Shown here: positions 57,087 to 64,000 of the stretch, piece by piece | How positions within the stretch are numbered: the stretch's first letter is position 1 | Layout of the letters: every line of letters starts with the position of its first letter | Assembly: GCF_014637405.1 (NCBI RefSeq) | Contig: NZ_BMEY01000019.1 | Location: 19,100 to 83,099, forward strand | DNA length: 64,000 bases | Source: Ornithinibacillus halotolerans | GTDB lineage: Bacteria; Bacillota; Bacilli; Bacillales; Amphibacillaceae | Direction: 5' to 3' | Program-made: the position numbers and the translations under genes | The notes under the pieces: generated by a model | Told to the model about the DNA's origin: nothing | Seen by the model: only the letters and a program-made list of their open reading frames with translations | Databases searched by the model: none

Positions 57087-57347
57087 TTATGACATGTAAA
57101 AATAACTAAATAGTACAATATGAACAACTATTATTAATGGTAAGCCTATCCGAAATGATGTATGCTTTGTTTTGTGACGAAATACCCTCATTCCAAGAAA
57201 TGCACCTATTGCCCCACCTAATAATGCTACTCCCCAGAGTGTTCTTTCAGGTATACGCCATTCATTATTTCTTGCTTTCTTTTTGTCCACTCCCATCAAC
57301 ACAAAACCTAATAAATTAGCAAAACCTATGTAAAAAATTAATTCCAT
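57087..57347 (-). CDS. ysdA: DUF1294 membrane protein YsdA
   Basis: 86 residues with two to three membrane segments and the family signature GVDKKKARNNEWRIPE, then LLGGAIGAFLGMRVFRHKTK. Function unknown. It normally lies just downstream of rplT; here a tandem repeat array of about 500 bases has been inserted or expanded between them. Confidence 0.9.
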   Translation of the reverse strand: MELIFYIGFANLLGFVLMGVDKKKARNNEWRIPERTLWGVALLGGAIGAFLGMRVFRHKTKHTSFRIGLPLIIVVHIVLFSYFYMS

Positions 57348-57428
57348 CTACTCATCTCCTATATAATTCAAATTCTATTTAAATTGTTTTTTCCTGCTTG
57401 CTACCCCGTGGAAATACTATCCTTGACA

Positions 57429-57945
57429 TGTTTCTTGGCGCTTAATGCTCGTTTCCACCGTGATAATGCTTCTCTAGGCTGTTTCTTTGGGCCTTAGTGT
57501 TCTTTTCTACCGTGATAGGGCTGCTCTCGGCTGTTCTGCCGGGGCTTTGCATTCGTTTCTACCGTTACAGGGCTGCTCTCGGCTTGTTCCTTGGAGCTTA
57601 ACGCTCGTTTCTACCGTGATAAGGCTGCTCTCGGCTGTTCTTCGGGCCTTAACCTTCTTTTCTACCGTGATAGGGCTGCTCTCGGCGTGTTCCTTGGGAC
57701 TTAATGCTCGTTTCTACCGTGATAATGCTTCTCTCGGCTGTTCTTCGGGCCTTAACCTTCTTTTCTACCGTGATAAGGCTGCTCTCGGCTTGTTCCTTGG
57801 AGCTTAACGCTCGTTTCTACCGTGAGAATGCTTCTCTCGGCTGTTCTTCGGGCCTTAACCTTCTTTTCTACCGTGATAGGACTTCTCTCGGCATGTTCTT
57901 TTGGACTTATCACTCGTTTCTACTTTGATAATACTTCCCTCTAAC
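57429..57945. repeat. Ten-copy tandem array with a 51/52-base unit
   Basis: The CCG of the motif TTCTACCGTGATA recurs at 57458, 57510, 57562, 57614, 57665, 57717, 57768, 57820 and 57871, with a degenerate tenth at 57923. From the fourth copy on, two subtypes alternate. One reads CCTTGGAGCTTAACGCTCG and the other CTTCGGGCCTTAACCTTC before the shared part, giving a 103-base higher-order period. The outer copies are the most diverged. Neither period is a multiple of three throughout, so it is not a protein repeat. The remaining gap between ysdA and rplT holds only the rplT terminator. Confidence 0.93.
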
Positions 57946-57992
57946 CGTAACTAAAGATTCTAATATTTATCTTTCGTTCTTTACAAACAAAA

Positions 57993-58027
57993 ATGAGGTG
58001 ATGAGGGAAATACCCTCATCACCTCAT
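57993..58027 (-). terminator. Terminator of infC-rpmI-rplT
   Basis: A perfect 15-bp stem (ATGAGGTGATGAGGG with its complement), followed by Ts on the minus strand. Confidence 0.92.
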
Positions 58028-58033
58028 AATAAA

Positions 58034-58393
58034 TTAGTTATTTAATGCAGCTTTAGCTTTTTCAGCTAATTGAGCAAATGCTTGAGAATCATTTACCGCT
58101 AAATCAGAAAGCATTTTACGGTTAATTTCAATACCTGCTAATTTTAATCCGTGCATTAATTTGTTGTAAGAAAGATCGTTCATGCGTGCTGCAGCATTGA
58201 TACGAGCGATCCAAAGCTTACGGAATTCACGTTTTCTATTTTTACGGTCACGGTAAGCATATTGACCTGATTTCATTACTTGTTGTTTTGCTGTTTTAAA
58301 TAAAGTTCTCTTAGAACCGTAGTAACCTTTTGCTAATTTAAGTACGCGTTTACGACGAGCGCGCGTAACTGTTCCACCTTTAACACGTGGCAT
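58034..58393 (-). CDS. rplT: 50S ribosomal protein L20
   Basis: 119 residues, basic and of standard length, with [20 protein letters not shown] at the N-terminus and the globular C-terminal domain ([15 protein letters not shown]). Besides its role in 50S assembly it binds the infC leader in Bacillus and represses its own operon. Confidence 0.98.
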   Translation of the reverse strand: MPRVKGGTVTRARRKRVLKLAKGYYGSKRTLFKTAKQQVMKSGQYAYRDRKNRKREFRKLWIARINAAARMNDLSYNKLMHGLKLAGIEINRKMLSDLAVNDSQAFAQLAEKAKAALNN

Positions 58394-58468
58394 AGTAATT
58401 CCCTCCTAGTACTTATACGTAGTATGTCTATTCATTTTATTCGCTAATAATTTTAATTGTAATACTTC

Positions 58469-58663
58469 TTATTTAGGAAGCATTGCTTTGATGCGTTTGA
58501 AGTCTCCAGAAGAAACTAGTGCACCTTTACGTAATTTACGTTTTTGTTTTTGTGATTTATGAGCGAACATATGGCTTGTGTATGCGTGAGCTCTTTTTAC
58601 TTTTCCGCTACCAGTTTTTTTGAAACGTTTAGCAGAACCTTTATGAGTTTTCATTTTTGGCAT
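58469..58663 (-). CDS. rpmI: 50S ribosomal protein L35
   Basis: 64 residues, highly basic, starting [20 protein letters not shown], behind GAGGAGG. Middle gene of infC-rpmI-rplT. Confidence 0.97.
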   Translation of the reverse strand: MPKMKTHKGSAKRFKKTGSGKVKRAHAYTSHMFAHKSQKQKRKLRKGALVSSGDFKRIKAMLPK

Positions 58664-58695
58664 GTTGATTTCCTCCTCGAATGCATAAATATTTA

Positions 58696-59214
58696 TTACT
58701 TATTTTCATTGATTGGAGCAAGCATCATAAACATGTTACGACCTTCCATTTTCGGTTGAGATTCCACTGTTGCAATGTCTTTTACTTCCTTTGCAAAGCG
58801 ATCTAATACCTCACGGCCAAGCTCCTTATGGGTAATCGCACGTCCGCGGAAACGAACTGCTGCTTTAACTTTATCACCTTTTTCAAGGAATTTACGAGCA
58901 TTCTTTAACTTTGTATCAAAGTCATGTTGCCCAATTCCAGGTGTAAAGCGTACTTCTTTAACGTTAATAACTTTTTGATTTTTGCGAGCTTCTTTTTCTT
59001 TCTTTTGCTGCTCGTAACGGAATTTACCGTAATTCATGATTCTAGCAACAGGTGGTTTTGCATTAGGTGCCACTAAAACTAAATCTAAGTTAGCTTTTTG
59101 TGCTAATTCTAATGCTTCTTGTCGTGATTTCACTCCAAGTTGATCACCGTTTGCGTCAATCAATCGTAATTCTTTCGCACGAATCTTTTCATTAACGTTC
59201 ATATCTTTGCTAAT
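58696..59214 (-). CDS. infC: Translation initiation factor IF-3 (AUU start)
   Basis: 172 residues. The first ATG is at 59202, but a strong GGAGGTGG site is placed for the ATT at 59214, giving an N-terminus (M)[17 protein letters not shown] that aligns with Bacillus IF-3, which also begins at AUU. AUU is disfavoured by IF-3 itself, which gives autoregulation in bacteria where it has been studied. The N domain, lysine-rich linker ([20 protein letters not shown]) and C domain are all present. Confidence 0.93.
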   Translation of the reverse strand: MSKDMNVNEKIRAKELRLIDANGDQLGVKSRQEALELAQKANLDLVLVAPNAKPPVARIMNYGKFRYEQQKKEKEARKNQKVINVKEVRFTPGIGQHDFDTKLKNARKFLEKGDKVKAAVRFRGRAITHKELGREVLDRFAKEVKDIATVESQPKMEGRNMFMMLAPINENK

Positions 59215-59276
59215 AGCCAGCCACCTCCAAATTATTTAGGGTTTCGATCTATTTTCTGACAAGTTTTTTATTAAAC

Positions 59277-59414
59277 AAAAAAATGTGAGCGCACAAATGC
59301 ACCCACACGTCCTCTAGTTTACAAAAGATGTGAACCAGCCAACTACTTAACAGCGTTGTGCAGGTGAGAAGCGGGTGCCTCTACTTGTCATCAGATCATT
59401 CAATTATATTCAAC
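59277..59414 (-). ncRNA. L20-type leader of infC-rpmI-rplT
   Basis: The minus-strand leader contains GACAAGTAGAGGC-ACCCGCTTCTCACCTGC, resembling the conserved L20-binding leader of Bacillus. It ends in a terminator (TGTGGGTGCA pairing with TGCGCTCACA, 59284-59307, then seven Ts) before the infC ribosome site. It should attenuate the operon when free L20 is in excess. Confidence 0.85.
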
Positions 59415-59420
59415 TTTTAT

Positions 59421-59450
59421 AGATTACCATAGAATTGAATATATTGTCAA
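59421..59450 (-). promoter_or_regulatory. SigA promoter of the infC leader
   Basis: TTGACA (59445-59450), 18 bases, TAATCT (59421-59426) on the minus strand. Confidence 0.6.
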
Positions 59451-59515
59451 CCCATGTTTCATCTATTAGTATACACTATTCGTCCAAATATGAAAAGCCT
59501 AGAGATAAAGCAAGA

Positions 59516-60421
59516 TTATTTATTAGCGTAAATTCTTTGTAATGTTGGTAAATCAATTTTCTTCATTTTAAGTACTGCTTGATTTAAACGATTTATTTGC
59601 TCAGGTGTGCTAGTTGACATCATCTCACCCATTGCAGTCGGTACAATTTGCCATGATATACCAAACTTGTCTTTCAACCACCCACATTGCTCTGCTTCAG
59701 GAACAGCAGATAATTTATCCCAGTAATAGTTAATTTCCTCTTGTGTGTCACAATTCACCATGAAAGAAATAGCTTCATTAAATTGATATGAATGTTCCAT
59801 GCCACTGTCCATGGCAATAAACCACTGCTCAAGAAGCCTAAAATCAGAAAACATAATCATACCTTCTTCATCAAATTCCATACCTTGAGGGTAACGAGCA
59901 ACATTCCCTTGTTCGGAATCCGAAAAGATAGATAAATAAAAGTTCATTGCCTCATACGCCTTACCATATTGGTCTCCGACAAAAAGTAACGAAGGCATTA
60001 TTCTTGAGCGATCTTCTAATTTAGTAAGCATTAATCGCCACGACAATCCATACTTATCTTGGATCCAGCCGTATTTTTCACTAAAAGGATATTGTTGAAG
60101 TGGCATTAACACTTTCCCATCCTCAGCTAATTTATTCCATATCTCGTCCATTTTCTCACTTGCATTTTCATCTTGTGATGGATCAAAAATAACTGTAAAT
60201 GAAATCGATGGATTAAATCGGAAGTATGGTCCAGCACTAATCGCCATGAACTCTTGATTCCATAACTTAAACGATACGATAGGAGCATCACCAGATCGTG
60301 TATCATTCAGTGTTACATTATTAGTAACACTTGAATCTGGAAAAATAGAAACATAAAATTCTGCCGCTTCTTTAGCTTCTTTATCAAACCATAAATGAGG
60401 TACCAAATTTTGATTTTTCAT
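59516..60421 (-). CDS. PhnB-like VOC-superfamily protein, tandem domains
   Basis: 301 residues made of two similar PhnB-type glyoxalase-fold domains (about 1-135 and 140-295). Each starts with a pattern like LVPHLWFDKEAKEAAEFYVSIFPDS or IMPSLLFVGDQYGKAYEAMNFYLSIF and ends with a YGWIQDKYGLSW or CGWLKDKFGISW block. Often annotated as 3-demethylubiquinone methyltransferase, but that label is unreliable. Metal ligands typical of active VOC enzymes are not obvious. Single gene between thrS and the infC leader. Confidence 0.85.
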   Translation of the reverse strand: MKNQNLVPHLWFDKEAKEAAEFYVSIFPDSSVTNNVTLNDTRSGDAPIVSFKLWNQEFMAISAGPYFRFNPSISFTVIFDPSQDENASEKMDEIWNKLAEDGKVLMPLQQYPFSEKYGWIQDKYGLSWRLMLTKLEDRSRIMPSLLFVGDQYGKAYEAMNFYLSIFSDSEQGNVARYPQGMEFDEEGMIMFSDFRLLEQWFIAMDSGMEHSYQFNEAISFMVNCDTQEEINYYWDKLSAVPEAEQCGWLKDKFGISWQIVPTAMGEMMSTSTPEQINRLNQAVLKMKKIDLPTLQRIYANK

Positions 60422-60473
60422 CAATCATTTACTCCTTCTTTAAAAAATCACCTTTAATTATCATTCATTTACA

Positions 60474-60507
60474 AAAAAAGACTATCAAATACTTCTATTT
60501 GATAGTC
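60474..60507 (-). terminator. Terminator after thrS
   Basis: GACTATCAAATA pairs with TATTTGATAGTC (12 bp), followed by seven Ts on the minus strand. Confidence 0.92.
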
Positions 60508-60542
60508 CATTCTATTATACACTAATTTTAATTCTTAAAACT

Positions 60543-62492
60543 TTACTTTTTCTTTCTTAATACTTTCTCTTCAATTTCATCTTTAATTAGTTGTTCAAAA
60601 TCAGAATATGAAAGTGTCTCTGACTTTTGCTCACCATATCTCCTTACATTTACAGCATTTTCTTCAACTTCTTTATCTCCTACAACTAGCGCAAATGGAA
60701 TTTTTTCCGTTTGTGCTTCGCGGATCTTATAGCCGATCTTCTCATCACGCTCATCTACTTCAACGCGAACTCCAGCAAATTGTAACTTTTCAGCTACTTT
60801 CTTCGCATAATCTAAATGGACTTGTGGAGAAACTGGAATAATCTTCGCTTGAACAGGTGCTAACCAAGTTGGGAATGCCCCTTTATATTCTTCCAGTAGG
60901 AATGCGACGAAACGTTCCATTGTAGATACAACGCCTCGGTGAATAACGACTGGACGATGTTCTTTTCCATCTTCTCCGATATAGGATAGTTCAAAGCGTT
61001 CTGGTAATAATACGTCTATTTGAACAGTTGATAATGTCTCATCTTTACCTAATGCTGTTTTTACTTGGACATCTAGTTTTGGTCCATAGAATGCAGCTTC
61101 GCCTTCTGCTTCCACATATTCCAAGTTCATATCTTCCATTGTTTCTTTTAAGACACCTTGTGTTCTTTCCCACATCTCATCATTATCGATATATTTCTCT
61201 TTATCTTCTGGATCTCGATACGATAGACGGAAATAGTAATCTTCAATACCAAAGTCTTTATATACATGTTGAATTAATTCAACAACACGAATAAATTCTT
61301 CTTTTAATTGGTCAGGACGAGCAAAAATATGAGCATCGTTTAGTGTCATACCACGTACACGTTGTAGTCCTGCAAGTGCCCCAGACATTTCATATCGATG
61401 CATAGTACCTAATTCTGCAATCCGAACAGGTAGATTACGATAACTCCATAATTGATTTTTGAAAATCATCATATGGTGTGGACAGTTCATCGGACGAAGT
61501 ACTAATTCTTCATTATCCATTTGCATCGTAGGGAACATATCTTCTTGGTAATGATCCCAATGGCCACTTGTTTTATATAATTCCACATTGGCCATAATTG
61601 GTGTATATACATGGTCATAGCCTAAACGCTCTTCCAGGTCTACAATATAACGTTCAATTTGACGACGAATTGTTGCCCCTTTAGGTAACCAAAGTGGTAG
61701 GCCTTGACCTACTTTTTGATTTACAGTAAAAATACCTAATTCTTTACCTAGTTTACGGTGATCACGCTCTTTACGCTCTTCTAATATTTGAAGATATTCT
61801 TCAACTTGAGTTGCCTTTTCAAATGCAGTACCGTAAATTCGTTGTAACTGCTGATTATTACTATCGCCTCTCCAATATGCACCGGAGATACTTAGTAACT
61901 TAAACGCTTTTAATTTACTAGTTGATGGGACATGAATACCACGACAAAGGTCAAAAAACTCGCCTTGTTTGTAAATAGTCACTTGCTCATCTTCTGGTAT
62001 TGCATCAATTAATTCCAGTTTTAAATCATCACCGATTTCCGAAAACATGTTTTTCGCTTCGTCACGAGAAACTTCGATACGTTCAATCTCTAAGTTCTCA
62101 TCCACAATGCGCTTCATTTCTTTCTCAATTTTCGGTAAATCTTCAGGTGTTATCTTTACATCCATATCAAAGTCATAGTAGAATCCTTCTTCAATCACAG
62201 GACCAACACCAAATTTAACATCTTTATACAGTCGTTTAATAGCTTGTGCCATCAAATGGGCTGTCGAGTGTCTTGCAATTTCAACACCTTCAGCGTTTTT
62301 ATACGTGATAATTTCAATTGCTCCACCTTCGTCTAATTCACGTCGTAAATCATACAGCTTACCATCCAATTTAATAGCTAATGCTTGTTTTCTTAATCCA
62401 GGTGAAATGGATGCAGCTATATCTTCTCCAGTTGTCCCTTGAGGGAATTCTTTACTTGCTCCATCAGGGAACACAATTGTAATATTAGCCAT
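60543..62492 (-). CDS. thrS: Threonyl-tRNA synthetase
   Basis: 649 residues from the ATG at 62492, which has AAAGGAG; the longer frame to 62543 runs into the leader terminator. An N-terminal TGS domain (1-63) and an editing domain with [12 protein letters not shown] (about 70) and [12 protein letters not shown] come first. The class II catalytic core follows ([31 protein letters not shown]), then the anticodon domain ([19 protein letters not shown] onward). Confidence 0.98.
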   Translation of the reverse strand: MANITIVFPDGASKEFPQGTTGEDIAASISPGLRKQALAIKLDGKLYDLRRELDEGGAIEIITYKNAEGVEIARHSTAHLMAQAIKRLYKDVKFGVGPVIEEGFYYDFDMDVKITPEDLPKIEKEMKRIVDENLEIERIEVSRDEAKNMFSEIGDDLKLELIDAIPEDEQVTIYKQGEFFDLCRGIHVPSTSKLKAFKLLSISGAYWRGDSNNQQLQRIYGTAFEKATQVEEYLQILEERKERDHRKLGKELGIFTVNQKVGQGLPLWLPKGATIRRQIERYIVDLEERLGYDHVYTPIMANVELYKTSGHWDHYQEDMFPTMQMDNEELVLRPMNCPHHMMIFKNQLWSYRNLPVRIAELGTMHRYEMSGALAGLQRVRGMTLNDAHIFARPDQLKEEFIRVVELIQHVYKDFGIEDYYFRLSYRDPEDKEKYIDNDEMWERTQGVLKETMEDMNLEYVEAEGEAAFYGPKLDVQVKTALGKDETLSTVQIDVLLPERFELSYIGEDGKEHRPVVIHRGVVSTMERFVAFLLEEYKGAFPTWLAPVQAKIIPVSPQVHLDYAKKVAEKLQFAGVRVEVDERDEKIGYKIREAQTEKIPFALVVGDKEVEENAVNVRRYGEQKSETLSYSDFEQLIKDEIEEKVLRKKK

Positions 62493-62529
62493 GATTAACA
62501 CTCCTTTTTTTCTTTTTGCTCTGTAATAT

Positions 62530-62796
62530 AAAAAAACGCCCATCCCTCTGCACTAAATTGCAAAGGGACGAGCGTTGGTCACGTGGTTCCACCCTAATTC
62601 CCGTAATTAATAATATTACGGCTTTAATCTTTAACGCAGATATACGCTACCATCTACTAAAATGTTCAATGATAGAGTTCAAAGGTGGTAATCATTTGGC
62701 CTTTATGAGGAAGCTTTCAGCCCATGACTTCCCTCTCTAATCATAATTGGTATCAAATGATCATGTCCTTATCCTTACAGATCAAGTATGAATATA
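62530..62796 (-). ncRNA. T-box leader of thrS (Thr)
   Basis: T-box AGGGTGGAACCACG (62582-62595) on the minus strand, followed by a terminator (AACGCTCGTCCCT against AGGGATGGGCGTT, from 62530) and a T run. The likely specifier is ACC (62687-62689, followed by A), a Thr codon. Single-gene leader. Confidence 0.93.
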
Positions 62797-62802
62797 ATCC
62801 AC

Positions 62803-62831
62803 ATTATAGCGTTTCTTGTAAGGATAATCAA
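62803..62831 (-). promoter_or_regulatory. SigA promoter of the thrS leader
   Basis: TTGATT (62826-62831), 17 bases, TATAAT (62803-62808) on the minus strand; the -35 lies just before the ytxC stop codon region. Confidence 0.75.
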
Positions 62832-62837
62832 GTATTG

Positions 62838-63689
62838 TTATTGATTTTTTGAATAAGTAGGAAATGGAAACTTTTGAATTGGTTCAAAGTCTACTCTTTC
62901 CTGAAACACATTAATTACAGTTAATGTTTTAGGTTCAGATGGAAGATCTCCATAAATCTTAATTCTCTTTGGAGCCATTGCAATTAGAGGTGCTAAATTC
63001 CACTCATCTTCATCTAAACCAACTATGTAAAGTGGAGCATTTTGCATGACTGTTCTTAATTCCATCCGAGAAAATTGTTTTCCGCTTTCCTTAAAAAAAG
63101 AAAAAGATTTACCTTGTAAAATATGAACGATATTATAGCTAGGTTCTTTCTTTAAAATATATTCTCTAAGCATGTTTACAAATTCCTGATGTTCTTCTTC
63201 CCTTTTGTATTCATCAATTGCTAATCCTACAATATTGACGAGATAATCTTTAAATACTTTTAGACGAAAATTTACGATAGAGTCGAAATGTAATGTAGAT
63301 GTATTTTTTATATTTGAAATAAATAAAGAATACAACAACTGCGTTGGATCATCCTTTTCATTTCTTACTTGCATACTTTCATCATCCTCACCAGCAATCA
63401 GCCAATGGGTAAGGTCTAATATTTTTTCAATCTCATCTTCATTAGAATAGTAATAATAATCTTTCGTTATCCCCTTTATCATATTGGATAATCGATGAGT
63501 AATAAAAACATCAACCATTGATTTAGCAACGGAGTCTGCTAAATCATGCTCGAGTTGCTGATACGTTATGTGTAAATGATTCCCCCAATCTTCACTTGTT
63601 TTCCAATGTAATTCAATATGCTTGTTATAAATAAATAATTGCTCACAAAAACTGATTACTTCTTTATTAGAAGAAAAATAAACATCCAT
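62838..63689 (-). CDS. ytxC: YtxC-like sporulation-associated protein
   Basis: 283 residues, helical, acidic, with no membrane segment. The conserved family pieces are LADSVAKSMVDVFITHRL near 50, NFRLKVFKDYLVNIVGLAIDEYKREEE near 145 and VHILQGKSFSFF near 195. Described as a putative sporulation protein in Bacillus; the activity is unknown. Position upstream of thrS is as in B. subtilis, where dnaI precedes it. Confidence 0.88.
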   Translation of the reverse strand: MDVYFSSNKEVISFCEQLFIYNKHIELHWKTSEDWGNHLHITYQQLEHDLADSVAKSMVDVFITHRLSNMIKGITKDYYYYSNEDEIEKILDLTHWLIAGEDDESMQVRNEKDDPTQLLYSLFISNIKNTSTLHFDSIVNFRLKVFKDYLVNIVGLAIDEYKREEEHQEFVNMLREYILKKEPSYNIVHILQGKSFSFFKESGKQFSRMELRTVMQNAPLYIVGLDEDEWNLAPLIAMAPKRIKIYGDLPSEPKTLTVINVFQERVDFEPIQKFPFPTYSKNQ

Positions 63690-63875
63690 TTAGCTTCACT
63701 CACCCTCAATCAAAACCGAACTGTTACATTATATGGACATACTTTTTAAAAAATGATTAATCCTTGAAAACTAGTAACAATAGTAAATAAGTGAGGTGTA
63801 TATCTTAAGAAGCTAGAACCCTAAAATAGTGTTCAAATCCTTCGAATACATACAAAATTTATTTCTTTTTTAGAA

Positions 63876-64000
63876 AATCAAAACCACCAGTGTGAACTGG
63901 TGGTTTGCTCTGCGGCTTGAAGCCTCTGTTACCGGCCTTGGCCTTAAAGGCCCACTGAATGGTTTCCCCTTACGCACCACATCCACACACTGATTCTAAA
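63876..64000 (-). mobile_element. Probable right end of an IS200/IS605-type element, with the end of a tnpB-like frame
   Basis: A perfect hairpin AAACCACCAG/CTGGTGGTTT (63881-63890 with 63897-63906) lies near the edge of a GC-richer, strongly structured block. The block includes GGCCTT repeats and a GGCTTGAAGCC palindrome and is unlike its neighbours. On the minus strand a frame entering from beyond 64000 ends at 63970 with LESVCGCGA and stop, resembling the short Cys-Gly tail seen at the end of many TnpB proteins. Together these fit the 3' end and subterminal hairpin of an IS605-group element, possibly including a guide-RNA scaffold. Only the edge is visible. The preceding 63690-63875 shows nothing. 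Confidence 0.4.

Noticed and set aside
57487..57928. Open frames of 106 and 74 codons inside the tandem array
   Set aside because: The 51/52-base unit shifts frame from copy to copy, there is no ribosome site, and the encoded repeats are not maintained; the frames are a by-product of the array.
57429..57945. CRISPR array
   Set aside because: Units are head to tail without unique spacers; every base of the unit is repeated.

Overview
This is chromosomal DNA of a low-GC, spore-forming member of the Bacillaceae. The gene order (hemAXCDBL-spoVID, engB-lon-clpX-tig, rdgB-rph-gerM-racE-gerE, sdhCAB, uvrC, trxA, etfAB-fadB-fadR-lcfA, mutS2-polX-zapA-rnhC, pheST, sspI, infC-rpmI-rplT, thrS) follows one well-known stretch of the Bacillus subtilis map. 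Protein divergence, and the absence of lonB and of leu/ilv genes from their usual places, suggest an Oceanobacillus/Virgibacillus-type relative; that genus call is inference. Nearly all genes are on the minus strand.

Layout. 1-6924: start of spoVID (runs off the left edge) and the haem/tetrapyrrole operon hemAXCDBL. 7157-14913: a small membrane protein, then engB, lonA, clpX, tig and a TPR protein (protein quality control and ribosome assembly). 15007-15631: tRNA-Arg, tRNA-Gly and an unusual repeat block. 15632-21139: ysnB, rdgB, rph, gerM, racE, a MarR regulator, gerE with a clear SigK promoter, and a thioesterase. 21218-24424: succinate dehydrogenase. 24693-27387: yslB, uvrC, trxA. 27581-32714: fatty-acid beta-oxidation genes with a FadR operator on a perfect SigA promoter. 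32992-39660: a 32-codon membrane peptide, yshE, mutS2, polX, yshB, zapA, rnhC. 39661-41814: accessory insertion (dispersed repeat copy A plus three genes). 41960-46912: pheST with a T-box, an rRNA methyltransferase and sspI. 46913-54250: accessory region with a four-gene ABC-2 exporter cluster, dispersed repeat copy B (opposite orientation), an acetyltransferase, a NUDIX protein and a lytic transglycosylase. 54259-57347: ysdC, dut, SigW-controlled ysdB, a TVP38 protein, ysdA. 57429-57945: a ten-copy tandem array. 58034-63689: rplT-rpmI-infC with an L20-type leader and an AUU start, a PhnB-like protein, thrS with a T-box, and ytxC. The right edge carries what looks like the end of an IS200/IS605-type element.

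Most housekeeping genes are conventional, and much of their control is readable: two T-boxes (Phe, Thr), an L20-type attenuator, and SigA, SigK, SigW and FadR sites. The least explained material is non-coding. A 46-nt hairpin motif with constant length, and with a 5-bp closing stem that covaries between copies, occurs twice beside the tRNAs and once in each dispersed 300-bp repeat. The dispersed repeats have 15-bp inverted ends and a short ORF in which four of five differences between copies are silent. With the repeat fragments and the 51/52-bp tandem array, these are the best candidates for undescribed biology here.
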